A DNA stretch of 64,000 nucleotides. It comes from Pyxidicoccus xibeiensis. GTDB lineage: Bacteria; Myxococcota; Myxococcia; Myxococcales; Myxococcaceae. The notes beneath the pieces are model-generated. The model was not told where the DNA came from and did no database searches. It worked only from the letters and a program-made list of their open reading frames with translations. Each line of letters starts with the position of its first letter. Position 1 is the stretch's first letter. Shown one piece after another: positions 15,677-24,437 of this stretch. Location: assembly GCF_024198175.1 (NCBI RefSeq), contig NZ_JAJVKV010000012.1, positions 62,001 through 126,000 of the forward strand. The letters are read 5' to 3'. A program made the position numbers and the translations under genes.

Positions 15677-17164
15677 TCACCGTAGGAGCAGCGTGCGGAT
15701 TCGCTGGGCGACGCGCCCGGCGGACGGCGGGTCGTAGTTCGACATCACCGCGACGGTGTAGCCCTTGCCCAGGTAGATATCGAGCTTGCTGTTGATGCCC
15801 GGGAAGCCACCGCCATGGCCAATGATGCGGGTCCCCTGGACCTGCGCATCCTCGAAGCCATAGGCATACTTGTCGTCCTTGTGCTCGGGACGGGGCTGCA
15901 CCTTGCCCGTGGTCAGCAGTTGCGTCGTCTTGGCGCCGAGCAGCTTGTTTGCCTGGAGCGCCTGGGAGAAGCGCCACAGGTCCCCGACGGTCGAGTACCC
16001 GCCTCCGGGCGGGCCGCCCCTGACCACGTGGAGGAAGAGGTTGTTCCACTCCCGCTTGTCGCTCTGCTGCCCACCCGGGCCCTGGCTCGTGTAGCCGACG
16101 GCGAGGTTCGGCGGGTCGCGGTCAATCTCATAGCAGTCCGAGTGGGTCATTCCGGCGGGCTTGTAGATGTGCTCGCGCACATAGTCGAAGTAGCTCTGCC
16201 CGGAGACCTTCTCGATGATGGCTCCCAGCACGACGAACCCGGAGTTGCTGTAGCTCCAGCGCGCTCCCGGTTCGAATGCGAGCGGCTCATCCACGAACAG
16301 CGGGAGGAAGTCCTGGGTCTCCCGCAGGCGGCTCTTGTCCGCCGCGTCGTATCTGGCGTTGAAGAAGTTGCCGAGCCCCGAGGTGTGGGTGAGGAGCTGA
16401 TGGACGGTCACCTTCCCGGCGACCGCCTTGTTCGGGTAGTCCGGCAGCACCTTCCCCACCTTGTCCTGGAATGACAGCTTCCCGGCCTCGACCAGCTGCG
16501 CGATGGCCACCGCGGTGAACATCTTGTTCATCGAGCCGAGGTTGAACTTCGTGTCCAGCCGGTTGGGCACCTGGAAGCCCCGGCTCGCCAGGCCAAAGGC
16601 CCCCTGGTAGACGAGCTTGTCCCCGCGAGCAATCAGCACCGTCCCCGAGAAGGCCTCCGCCGCGACCAGCTTCTCGACGTAGGCCTGCGTGGCCTTGGCC
16701 ACCTCCTCATCGGTCAGCGGGCGGCCGCTGTCACTCGCGACGGGCTGGACCTTCACACCGGTGATGCCGTGCGGCGCCTTCGCCTCGACGTCCACCTGCA
16801 GCCGGACCTCGTCACCGGCCAGCTTGTCCCGCGCCACCAGGATGACCGTGCGCTCGCTCGACGACTCCACCTTCCGGAGGGTGAGCCCCTCCGTGTTCAT
16901 CCACAGTCCCCCGTACGTCCCCAGGTGCTGCTCGACGGGGCGCTGGGCCAGGGTGGTCTTCGCGTAGTGCTCCTGGATGAAGGCGCGCATCTTGGGCCCG
17001 TCTCCCTCGTTGAACACCTGGAGCAGCGCCGCGGCCTGCCGTCCTGCTGGGGTGGCTGGGAGCGTGGCGGGGGCGTCCGCTGCCAGCGCTGGGGCTGTCA
17101 CGAGCACGGCAAGGGCGGCGAGGACTGCTACGGGACGCAGCAAGGGTCGCGTCGGAGTTCGCAT
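15677..17164 (-). CDS. Serine hydrolase, beta-lactamase (class C/PBP4*) fold
   Basis: 495 aa with an N-terminal signal peptide ending in ALAA. Residues about 40-150 form an extra N-terminal domain of the kind often found before beta-lactamase folds. The catalytic domain follows: S-x-x-K is SMNK (Ser211, Lys214), Y-x-N is YSN (305-307), and near residue 455 GHGGGFPG replaces the K-T-G box, as in many esterase/peptidase members. Exported serine hydrolases of this type act as DD-peptidases or esterases rather than true beta-lactamases; the substrate is not evident. It converges on the LysM gene with a 17-bp gap and has its own upstream region. Confidence 0.85.
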   Translation of the reverse strand: MRTPTRPLLRPVAVLAALAVLVTAPALAADAPATLPATPAGRQAAALLQVFNEGDGPKMRAFIQEHYAKTTLAQRPVEQHLGTYGGLWMNTEGLTLRKVESSSERTVILVARDKLAGDEVRLQVDVEAKAPHGITGVKVQPVASDSGRPLTDEEVAKATQAYVEKLVAAEAFSGTVLIARGDKLVYQGAFGLASRGFQVPNRLDTKFNLGSMNKMFTAVAIAQLVEAGKLSFQDKVGKVLPDYPNKAVAGKVTVHQLLTHTSGLGNFFNARYDAADKSRLRETQDFLPLFVDEPLAFEPGARWSYSNSGFVVLGAIIEKVSGQSYFDYVREHIYKPAGMTHSDCYEIDRDPPNLAVGYTSQGPGGQQSDKREWNNLFLHVVRGGPPGGGYSTVGDLWRFSQALQANKLLGAKTTQLLTTGKVQPRPEHKDDKYAYGFEDAQVQGTRIIGHGGGFPGINSKLDIYLGKGYTVAVMSNYDPPSAGRVAQRIRTLLLR

Positions 17165-17535
17165 CGGTCGGTCCTGTGGAAGACGGGTCCAGCCAGGGAG
17201 AGCCAGTCCGCGCGGAGATGATGCACGAGGCGCGGCCCTTCGCGGGCATCATGACAGGACCATGACGAACGCGGGTGCCCAGCCTGAAGTCAAGCTTCTG
17301 CGCCAGCTTCACGTAGATGCCACCGGAGTTGTCCTGGATGGCGAAGGCTCCTGGCTGCACCGTCAGCGGCACTTTGCGTCCACAAATAACTCCACTCTCC
17401 AGCAATGATTTACACCCTCTTAGGCTTCGTTAAATGCATGCCGAGAGCTGCTTATGTTTGACTCCTCAACAATGCTTTGAAAGAACCAGATTGAATTGCC
17501 GCGTCACCGGCCGATGGCGCGCCACTGAGGGGGAT
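17165..17535. other. Intergenic region with AT-rich promoter segment
   Basis: This 371-bp stretch separates the divergent hydrolase and metalloprotease genes. Bases about 17385-17500 are clearly more AT-rich than the rest of the window (AATAACTCC, GATTTACACC, GTTAAATGCATG), as expected for promoters. A short frame from 17434 merely extends the downstream gene and lacks a ribosome-binding site. Confidence 0.4.
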
Positions 17536-19743
17536 ATGAATCGAATTTGTCTACTGGCGCTGTACGCGGTGCTCTGGGCTGGATGTGGCTCTTCGAATGA
17601 GGAAGCACCACGGCTCTCGCAGAATTTCACGCGACTCACGGACGAGACCTGGTACGGGGCGTACACCATGCTCCGTGAGGAGTGGGAGGACTCGTTCTGG
17701 TCAGAAACATCCCCGGGATGTGTCTCGTTCTCATCGTCGGAGACGAGCTACCGCGACATGCTTCTGCATGACATCGTCTCGGACGACACAGGCGCCCGCT
17801 TCGCGGCGTCGCGAAAGAGGACCTCCAGGTCGGTCTACAAACGCACCAGCTTGTGCGACGGCTGCACTGACACGACAACCGATATCGGATTGGCCTCCGG
17901 CTCCGGGGTCGTCGAGGCGGATATCGACGTTGGGATTGATTTCGACGAGGGTGTCTCCGTCCTCATGGTCACCCCATGGGATACCATCCTGGAGCAGTCG
18001 TCCCACACCACCACCTACGAGAGTACTTGTTCGGGGCCTGAGGAGCAGGGCATGTCGGGGGAGGCGGACATCGTCGCCGCAATCGATGAGATAGGTTACT
18101 GGCTGCCCGGAGCGACCCCTGGGAGCTACATCATCTATGGCTCACGGGTCGAGACCAGCTCCAGTGGCGATCATCATTGGCGGGACACCTATACCTGGCG
18201 CTTCAGCAACAAGCAGGAGGTCCGGCTGGTCATCGATGCCGTCAACCTCGAGAACTGGAGGCCCCTGGCGACCTACTGGGATGGCTCGGGTGCTCCGCCC
18301 ACCACCGGGGGAGCCCACCTGAAGCTTGAGGCAATCCTGGTTCCCCTGCCGAGCTCCACTTCTGCGCCCCTGCCCAAGGCGAGGAAGATTACCTTCAAGC
18401 TCCTGAAATCCTCTTCCGTGCCCGGCATCGCCATGAATGCCCCGCTGTACAACGCCGAGAACAGCCCGCAAGACCTGCAGTTCGAGCAGGCACGGAACCA
18501 GGCGCTGGGCATGGTGTTCGTCAACAAGGACCGGGTGGAGACCGCTCCGGGAAGCCTGTACGAGTTCGCGAGCGCGGAGCTCTCTTCCTTCGACTCCGGT
18601 GCGTATGGAGAAGTCACCGCCGAGGCGGAGCTTGAGGATGGCACCATCATCACCGCACGCTTCCGCGACACGGGCGACAACCCCATGCGCATTCCCAAGC
18701 GCGCTCCTGACTCCTACGTGGCGGAGAAGTGGATGCAGGACCACGGCGCGGGCGCGGCGGGAGACTTCGTCGACGAGGAAAAGCTCGCGGGAGGTGCGGG
18801 GGACGGGCACTTCGGAGACGGGCTGACGATGTACGAGGAGTACAGGGGCTTCTTCGCCAACAATATCTGGTTCGATACGCGCCCCGCCGAAGTGGACCTC
18901 ATGGTGCTCAACGACACGAGTGAGAGCCTGAAGGCGGACATCGACAGCGGCATCCAGCGCTTCGCGACCGCCTCCGGACTCAAGGTGCACTCCGCGTTCA
19001 CGCGGCAGGACCTCGAGACCCCCATGGACCACACGGACTACGACGCAACCAAGCGGGTCATCAACCTCAACACGCTTGAGGAAGGTGGCCGTCACAAGGT
19101 GGACCAGCACGCCGTCGTGCTGCGGCTCTCCAGCAACGCACTGAGTCCCATATCGCAGACATATGGCGGCCCCAGCAGCCCGAAGAATATCTCTCAGATC
19201 GAGCTCTCCCGCAGGGCGACGGGGGACAAGCTGGTGTGGACGGTCGCGCACGAACTGGGGCACGCCGTGAACATCCCGCACCATGGAGAAGGCGGCATCC
19301 GGGACGCCTACTGGGCGCTTCGCCCCGATGGCTCCTTCCACGAGACCGCAGACTCGACGACGACGACGGGGGTGCCAGTCATCTTGAAGCTGGAGGCAAC
19401 AGGGCAGGTCTTCTCCTCCTCCGTGTCCACCGAAGTCACGCTCTCCACGAAGCTGCAGGGCCTCGCCAGTGGCGACGAGACGTGCTTCATGCGCTACCCG
19501 ATCGCGACTGGCATCGAGCGCGCGTCCGAGCCGGGCGTGCGGTACTACATCTTGTCCCCAGAGCCCTACGGCGTGACCCTGTGCCTGGATGGGATGGGGA
19601 AGGACTTCAATTCGAACCGAACCTACCCCGACGGCAGTCCTCGCCCTTCCCGGCATGGGAACGCCGCGGCGGGCCGTGGCAACTGTATGCATCGCACCTG
19701 TATCAACGACTTCCACGCACATCCTTCGGGAGGGACGCCATGA
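17536..19743 (+). CDS. Lipoprotein metalloprotease with HELGH zinc motif
   Basis: 735 aa, starting at ATG 17536 after GAGGGGG; a longer frame upstream would bury the lipoprotein signal (LYAVLWAGC). Near residue 572 the sequence TVAHELGHAVNIPHHGEGG gives the metzincin-like motif H-E-x-x-H-x-x-x-x-x-H, except that the usual Gly three residues after the second His is Asn. The region before it is beta-rich without a recognised family. The stop overlaps the next start (ATGA at 19740-19743), so translation is probably coupled to the following gene. A surface-anchored zinc protease is likely; the substrate is unknown. Codon use is somewhat less GC-extreme in the 5' half than in its neighbours. Confidence 0.8.
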   Translation: MNRICLLALYAVLWAGCGSSNEEAPRLSQNFTRLTDETWYGAYTMLREEWEDSFWSETSPGCVSFSSSETSYRDMLLHDIVSDDTGARFAASRKRTSRSVYKRTSLCDGCTDTTTDIGLASGSGVVEADIDVGIDFDEGVSVLMVTPWDTILEQSSHTTTYESTCSGPEEQGMSGEADIVAAIDEIGYWLPGATPGSYIIYGSRVETSSSGDHHWRDTYTWRFSNKQEVRLVIDAVNLENWRPLATYWDGSGAPPTTGGAHLKLEAILVPLPSSTSAPLPKARKITFKLLKSSSVPGIAMNAPLYNAENSPQDLQFEQARNQALGMVFVNKDRVETAPGSLYEFASAELSSFDSGAYGEVTAEAELEDGTIITARFRDTGDNPMRIPKRAPDSYVAEKWMQDHGAGAAGDFVDEEKLAGGAGDGHFGDGLTMYEEYRGFFANNIWFDTRPAEVDLMVLNDTSESLKADIDSGIQRFATASGLKVHSAFTRQDLETPMDHTDYDATKRVINLNTLEEGGRHKVDQHAVVLRLSSNALSPISQTYGGPSSPKNISQIELSRRATGDKLVWTVAHELGHAVNIPHHGEGGIRDAYWALRPDGSFHETADSTTTTGVPVILKLEATGQVFSSSVSTEVTLSTKLQGLASGDETCFMRYPIATGIERASEPGVRYYILSPEPYGVTLCLDGMGKDFNSNRTYPDGSPRPSRHGNAAAGRGNCMHRTCINDFHAHPSGGTP

Positions 19744-20693
19744 TGAGGCGATTGGCAGGCATCTGGATTTTTCTGCTGTGCCTCGGGGGGACTCTGGCTG
19801 CCGCTCAATCCCCAGCGCAGGCTCCGCCCGAGTACCCTCGGCTCTACGTCACGCCCAAACCGGAGACGCTGGTCCCCGGGTGGCCGCTCGTCGTGGACGT
19901 GGAGATCGTCCATGCGGAGCGTGGCGACGCTGACGGCGCGCGAGACACCGTGCTCGCACCGGACTGGCACCGTCATCTTCGCCTGGATGCGTGGCAGCGC
20001 CCGAGGGAGTCACTCCGAGGCAAGCCCCGCCCGCCCTTCCTTGGCTGGCCGTTCAAGCTCACGGCGAACACCTCCGGGAGACTGGTGGTGAGCCGTCGAG
20101 GAACTCCGGCCGACAAGCGGGTCGTTCACTTCGTGCTGTCCCCAGCCGAGACGGCCAAGATCCTGCCTGGTGTTTATGAGATCGAGGCGGAGTTGGCTCC
20201 GCGCAGCGTGGAGGGAGGCGGAGGAAGCTGGCGGGTCAAGGGGCCCTACAGTGCCCAGCTCACGGTGCGCGAGGCGCCTGCGGAGCTGACGGGCTCCGTG
20301 GCCTGTGATGCGGTGCGGGCCCAGGCGGACTACCACGCGGCGCTTGGCGAGCCGCGGCGGGCGGTTGCCGTCCTGGATGAATTCCTGGTCAGGAATGCCG
20401 CGACGGCGGACACACTGTGCTGGGGCGCGCGCGGCCAGCTTGCCGAGCGGCATGGGCAGCTCCGGGAGGCGGTGGAGTATTATCGGAAGGCCAACCGCGC
20501 CTATCGGCGGGACTACAAGCCCACCGACAATCCCGACGCCATTCGGGAGCCGCCCTACCAGCTTCATTGCATGTCGCTGCTGGACACGCTGGCGGGGAGG
20601 AAGACCGGGAGGAACGAGGCCATCAATCCAACCGCCGAGAAAATGCTCCCCGAGAAGATGCTCGGCCGGCCACGGCGGGATACGTGCGATTGA
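19740..20693 (+). CDS. Exported protein with TPR-like C-terminal part, coupled to the metalloprotease
   Basis: 317 aa, starting at the ATG at 19740, which overlaps the protease stop; a second ATG at 19743 is also possible. A signal peptide (IWIFLLCLGGTLAAAQ) is followed by a beta-rich domain (about residues 40-170) and a helical region (AQADYHAALGEPRRAVAVLDE and LREAVEYYRKANRAYRR) that reads like one or two TPR units. The four-base overlap with the protease gene indicates a functional pair, for example an inhibitor, chaperone or partner. No family is recognised. Downstream lies degraded DNA, so this is the end of the operon. Confidence 0.75.
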   Translation: MMRRLAGIWIFLLCLGGTLAAAQSPAQAPPEYPRLYVTPKPETLVPGWPLVVDVEIVHAERGDADGARDTVLAPDWHRHLRLDAWQRPRESLRGKPRPPFLGWPFKLTANTSGRLVVSRRGTPADKRVVHFVLSPAETAKILPGVYEIEAELAPRSVEGGGGSWRVKGPYSAQLTVREAPAELTGSVACDAVRAQADYHAALGEPRRAVAVLDEFLVRNAATADTLCWGARGQLAERHGQLREAVEYYRKANRAYRRDYKPTDNPDAIREPPYQLHCMSLLDTLAGRKTGRNEAINPTAEKMLPEKMLGRPRRDTCD

Positions 20694-21081
20694 CCTCGAG
20701 GCTCGGATACCAGGGCGCCTCGCGGTAACAGAACAGCGGTCGCCGCCTCGAAGGCAGGCTACGAGGCGGCGGCCCCGCTCGCGGACGTACTCGCGCAGGC
20801 AGGCCCATGATGCGACATCCGCGACCGAGGCCGTGAGCAACTCCTGGCTCGGCTGCTCACCTTGCAAGGGCTGGCTTCTAGCAATTCCTTCCGCGTCTTC
20901 GAGCTGTTGATGGCCAGCGACACGCCTCTTCAGGAAGTGGAAGCCGTTCAAAGGTCCGTACGAGCCATGACGACCCGGCGCCCGGGTCAGCAGAAGACCT
21001 GGCTTCCCCCTCCACCAGGCGTCTCATTCGCCCTGGAGCGGGTTCACGGATGGCGACGTCCACAATTGGGAGCTCCGCTTC
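20694..21081. other. Degraded non-coding DNA
   Basis: No convincing gene can be read here. Every frame has stops or unusual codon use, and the composition is closer to random than in flanking genes. It adjoins the IS30 remnant and is probably the rest of a decayed insertion, but I could not recognise its origin. Confidence 0.4.
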
Positions 21082-21289
21082 GTGGGGGTCGCAGAAGTAG
21101 ACTTGGACGTTGGTGTCGAGGGTGAAGCGCACGTGCTCGGCCATTTCCTTGCCCTGGTCCCAGGTGAGGGTGCGGCGCAAGGCGTCGGGCAGCTGGCGAA
21201 TCTGGTGAGTGAGGGCCTCACGCACGTGGGGGGGCGGTGCGCCCCTCGGGCAGGTGCAGCAGCAGGACGTAGCGGCTGCGGCGCTCCAC
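21082..21289 (-). pseudogene. IS30-family transposase remnant
   Basis: The minus strand reads VERRSRYVLLLHLPEG, then, after a shift at a run of G residues near 21228-21234, HVREALTHQIRQLPDALRRT followed by L-T-W-D-Q-G-K-E-M and VQVYFCDPH. These match the DDE core of IS30 transposases: the L-T-W-D-Q-G-x-E-M block and the Y-F-C-D-P-H block. The reading frame is broken, the 5' end and the terminal part (S-P-W-Q-R-G...) are missing, and no terminal inverted repeats are evident. It is a dead fragment of a past insertion. Confidence 0.75.
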
Positions 21290-21357
21290 CGGGCACCTTC
21301 CGGATGCACGCCGCCCTGCCGTGCATCCCGACTGGTGCGTTCACCGATTGAGACCGC

Positions 21358-21397
21358 CAAAAAGAAAAGCCCAGCAACCCCGGAGGATTGCTGGGCT
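21358..21397 (-). terminator. Rho-independent terminator of the tandem-DsbA gene
   Basis: On the minus strand AGCCCAGCAA pairs perfectly with TTGCTGGGCT (10-bp stem, 10-nt loop) and is followed by TTTTCTTTTT. This is the clearest intrinsic terminator in the window. It lies about 60 bp beyond the stop of the gene ending at 21455, after a tRNA-like fragment. Confidence 0.85.
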
Positions 21398-21402
21398 CTC
21401 AA

Positions 21403-21441
21403 TGGCGAGGAGTACGGGATTTGAACCCGTACTCCCGAGCA
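21403..21441 (-). other. tRNA 3'-end fragment (possible attachment-site scar)
   Basis: The minus strand contains a perfect T-arm (ACGGG-TTCAAAT-CCCGT) followed by ACTCCTC, G and CCA, exactly the 3' end of a bacterial tRNA. The matching 5' half (acceptor GAGGAGT, D-arm and anticodon arm) is absent: the required upstream sequence is the coding end of the DsbA-type gene. Such 3' fragments typically remain at integration sites of tRNA-targeting elements. It lies next to the IS30 remnant. No integrase gene is in the window. Confidence 0.6.
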
Positions 21442-21454
21442 CCCCAGTGGTGGC

Positions 21455-22789
21455 CTACCGCGCCGCCACGCCTGACTTCTTCAGCTCGTCGTCGATGATG
21501 CGGCGGAAGTGGTCGATGGGCAGCGCGCCCACCACGGGCCGGCCGTTGATGAAGAACGTCGGCGTCGCGGACGCGCCCACGCGCGCACCCTCGCTCGCAT
21601 CCGCCGTCACCTGCGCGTCGTGCTTGCCCGAGTCCAGCGCCGCCTTGAAGCGCGCCTCGTTCAGGCCCAGCTGCTTCGCGTAGCCCTCCAGCGACGCCCT
21701 ATCCAGCTGCCGCTGGTTGGCGAAGAGCAGGTCATGGAACTCCCAGAACTTGCCCTGCTCGTGCGCGGCCAGGGACGCGGCGGCGGCGAGCTTCGCGTTG
21801 GGGTGGTTGGGCAGTGGCTGGTGCTTGAAGGCCACGCGCAGCTTGCCGGCGTACTCCTCCTCCAGCGTCTTCAGCGTCGGCACCGCGCGCGAGCAGAACG
21901 GGCACTCGAAGTCGGAGAAGGCCACCACCGTCACCGGCGCATTCGCCGGGCCGCGCGCCGGCGCGTTGCCCACGTCCACCTTCTGCGGCGGCAGCTCCTG
22001 CTGCGCGGCGGGCGCCGCCGGCGCGGGCGGCCGCTCCACGCCCTTCTCCATGACGCGCGCATACACCTCCGTCGGCCGCACGCCGCCCTTCACCAGCGCC
22101 TCCGCCTTGCCCAGCTCCTCGTCCACCACGCCCGTGAAGACCTCCAGCGGCACCGCGCCGTTGATGAAGCGGCCGTTGACGTAGAAGGCCGGAGTCCCGG
22201 TGGCGCCCACCTTCATCGCCAGCGCCTCGTCCTGGCGGATGCGCTCCGCCAGCCGCGGGTCCGCCAGGTCCTTCTTCCACCGCTCCACGTCCAGCCCCAG
22301 CTCGCGCGCGTAGCGCTCCAGGTCGCTGTCCTTCAGCGCGCGGGCATTGGAGAAGAGCGTGTCATGGAACTCCCAGAACTTGCCCTGCTCCCCCGCGGCC
22401 AGCGCCGCCAGCGCGGCGGGCCGGGCGCGCGAGTGGTTGCCCAGCGGGTGGTGCTTCATCACCACGCGCAGCTTCTTGCCGTACTTCTGCTGGAGCTGCT
22501 TCACCGTGACGTGCCCGCGCGAGCAGAAGGGGCACTCGTAGTCGGAGAACTCCACCAGCGTGACGAGCGCGTCCTCCGCGCCGGCCGCCAGCGAGCCGTC
22601 CACCGGCACCTTGTAGACGGTGGGAGAAACCGGCGGACGCTGCCGCGCCCCGGGCGCCTTCGCCGCTGACGGCGCACCGCGAACCTCGGCGCCTCCACCG
22701 GCTGCATCTGCGGGACGGCTCACCCGTCCCCCCACGAACCCCAGCACGAGCCCCACGGCGAGGCTCACCCACACGGACGGTTTGGACAC
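21455..22789 (-). CDS. Tandem DsbA-type thioredoxin-fold protein with N-terminal membrane anchor
   Basis: 444 aa from the GTG at 22789, chosen because GAGGAG lies just upstream; the ATG 18 codons earlier would add a charged extension before the hydrophobic segment. Residues about 6-22 form a membrane anchor or uncleaved signal. Two DsbA-like domains follow, each with the same layout: LVEFSDYECPFCSRG (Cys86, Cys89) in the first and VAFSDFECPFCSRA near residue 285 in the second, each ending in a cis-Pro-type motif (GTPAFYVNGR and ATPTFFINGR). It is probably an envelope thiol oxidoreductase. A fused pair with both CxxC sites intact is unusual. It has its own terminator. Confidence 0.85.
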   Translation of the reverse strand: MSKPSVWVSLAVGLVLGFVGGRVSRPADAAGGGAEVRGAPSAAKAPGARQRPPVSPTVYKVPVDGSLAAGAEDALVTLVEFSDYECPFCSRGHVTVKQLQQKYGKKLRVVMKHHPLGNHSRARPAALAALAAGEQGKFWEFHDTLFSNARALKDSDLERYARELGLDVERWKKDLADPRLAERIRQDEALAMKVGATGTPAFYVNGRFINGAVPLEVFTGVVDEELGKAEALVKGGVRPTEVYARVMEKGVERPPAPAAPAAQQELPPQKVDVGNAPARGPANAPVTVVAFSDFECPFCSRAVPTLKTLEEEYAGKLRVAFKHQPLPNHPNAKLAAAASLAAHEQGKFWEFHDLLFANQRQLDRASLEGYAKQLGLNEARFKAALDSGKHDAQVTADASEGARVGASATPTFFINGRPVVGALPIDHFRRIIDDELKKSGVAAR

Positions 22790-22925
22790 GGCGCGACTCC
22801 TCGGGAAGAGACACCGGTGGCGTGCGATGTGCCGCACCGCCACCCGCTCGGGCCTTCACGGCCCGGTGTCCGCGTAGTGACGCGAGCCCGTCCGGAGTTT
22901 CAGCGCCTTTTTCCGCCAGCCTTTG

Positions 22926-23693
22926 TCAGCGGGGCGTGAGCGTCACCCGGCTCTCCTCGAGCACCCGGCCCTGCGCATCGGTGAAGCGCGCCCGCACATC
23001 CAGCGCGCCCGAGAGCCAACCCCCCTGCACCGGCGTGCTGAACGGCAGGGTGACGTCGACCCCGGGGGAGACCTCCGTCGCCGGGCCCTCGCTGGGGAAG
23101 AACCGCAGTGGCTCACCCGAAGGCGCCGCCGCTTCGATGGTCAGCCGCGCCGCAGCCGGCGCCGTGTAGCTGAACTGCACCGAGCCGCCCTCCGCGCACG
23201 CCAGCGTCCCGCCCGGCCGCGCCTCGGCCAGTGCCTTTCCGTCCGCACCGATGCAGAAGGCCCGCACGCCAAAAGCCGAGCCCGAAGCCGATGAGCGCGC
23301 CTGCCACTCGGAACCCGGCGCCTGCTCCACCTGTCGTGGAAGCACCACCAGCATGGCGACGCCCGCCGCCACCGCGAGCCCCAGGCCCGCGCCCATCCAC
23401 GGCTGGAAGAAGGAGCGCCGCTCGGACTCTAACGCCCGGGCCGGAGCCCTCGCTGGAGCCACGCTCGCGCCAAGCCGGGCGAACAGTGCCCCCTCCAGCA
23501 GTGCCTGACGGCTGTCGGGCAGCGCGCGCTTCTCCAGCGAGGACTCCACCCGGGACAGCTTGTCGTACGTGCCACGGCAGCTCGCGCAGGTGGCTGCGTG
23601 CGAGCGCAGCTGCGTGAAGCCTTCCGCGTTCAGCGTTCCGAGGAAGAGTGCCTCCAGGGCCCGCTTCGCCTTCCTGTCCGCGCACTCGCTCAT
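22926..23693 (-). CDS. Anti-sigma factor with zf-HC2 zinc finger
   Basis: 255 aa. The N-terminus has the H-x3-C-x2-C motif (His32, Cys36, Cys39 in HAATCASC) of zf-HC2 anti-sigma domains. A transmembrane helix lies near residues 105-125 (GAGLGLAVAAGVAMLVVLP), followed by an exported domain of about 125 aa containing beta strands. The start ATG overlaps the sigma factor stop by four bases (23690-23693), so the pair is translationally coupled. It should hold the ECF factor at the membrane until an envelope signal is sensed by the exterior domain. Confidence 0.85.
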   Translation of the reverse strand: MSECADRKAKRALEALFLGTLNAEGFTQLRSHAATCASCRGTYDKLSRVESSLEKRALPDSRQALLEGALFARLGASVAPARAPARALESERRSFFQPWMGAGLGLAVAAGVAMLVVLPRQVEQAPGSEWQARSSASGSAFGVRAFCIGADGKALAEARPGGTLACAEGGSVQFSYTAPAAARLTIEAAAPSGEPLRFFPSEGPATEVSPGVDVTLPFSTPVQGGWLSGALDVRARFTDAQGRVLEESRVTLTPR

Positions 23694-24322
23694 GAATCAC
23701 CTCGCCGTCTGAAGAAGCTCCAGCCCCGCGCCTCCAGCCCTTCCAGGTAGCCGCGGGCCTGGAGGAACCCGAGCAGCCGCGTCTTGATGCCGTGCTCCCG
23801 CCGCCGCACCTGGATGCGGGTGAGTCCCAGCTGGCTCGCCGCCGTCTCCTGCGCCAGCCCTTCACCGAAGCGCAGCTCGAACAGCCGCCGCTCCTCCGTG
23901 GTCAGCCCTTCCTTGAAGCCCGCCACCAACGCCTCCACCTCCCGGTCCTCCAGCGTCTGCGCCAGCCCGCCGCCGTCCTCCGTCACCTCGGCCGGGTCCC
24001 CGAAGGGCTCCAGCCCCACCGACACCTCCCGGTTGCGCGTCTGCTCCAGCAGCACGTTGCGGGCGATTCCCATCAGGAAGTGCCCGTACGGCCGCGTCCC
24101 GTCGTACGCCGCCCGCGCCCGCGGCTCGAAGGCCCGGGCGAACGTCTCCAGGAGCAGGTTCTCCAACTCCATCGTGCTTCGCAGGTGGGAGAACACGCCT
24201 CCCCTCCAGGCAGCCGCCCTCAGCATGCGAGCGAGCCCCTCCGCGTTCGCGCGGTACACCGCCGCCAGTGCCTCCGGTATTCCTTCCCGGAAGCGCCGCA
24301 ATGTCTGGTCATCCCACTCCAT
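23690..24322 (-). CDS. ECF-type RNA polymerase sigma factor
   Basis: 210 aa. Region 2 shows SHLRSTMELENLLLETFARA and GHFLMGIARNVLLEQTR (sigma-2 helix pattern); region 4 shows LTTEERRLFELRFGEGLAQE followed by a helix-turn-helix (TAASQLGLTRIQVRRREHGI). It has a longer C-terminal tail than minimal ECF factors. It overlaps the anti-sigma gene by four bases and is transcribed divergently from the caspase-fold operon 115 bp away, which is the obvious candidate target. The intergenic region has no clear GGAAC-type motif, so autoregulation is only inferred from arrangement. Confidence 0.85.
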   Translation of the reverse strand: MEWDDQTLRRFREGIPEALAAVYRANAEGLARMLRAAAWRGGVFSHLRSTMELENLLLETFARAFEPRARAAYDGTRPYGHFLMGIARNVLLEQTRNREVSVGLEPFGDPAEVTEDGGGLAQTLEDREVEALVAGFKEGLTTEERRLFELRFGEGLAQETAASQLGLTRIQVRRREHGIKTRLLGFLQARGYLEGLEARGWSFFRRRGDS

Positions 24323-24437
24323 CCCTCACCGGCTTACCGCGCTGTGCGGTCCCCGTCATCTCATGTTGTCAGAAAGGGGTCCGGGTGGATTGCGCGACTG
24401 AACTCATGGCAGTGTCCCAGGCCGCGCCCCGGTATCC

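Noticed and set aside
20878..21402. 174-codon minus-strand protein
   Set aside because: Only its central part is meaningful (IS30 block); the ends come from shifted frames, so it is treated as a pseudogene fragment.
21403..21490. Complete tRNA gene
   Set aside because: Only the T-arm and acceptor 3' strand are present; the matching acceptor 5' strand, D-arm and anticodon arm cannot be found upstream.
22790..22843. ATG start 18 codons upstream for the tandem DsbA-type protein
   Set aside because: The GTG at 22789 has a GAGGAG site and places the membrane anchor at the N-terminus; the extension is Arg/His-rich and not signal-like.
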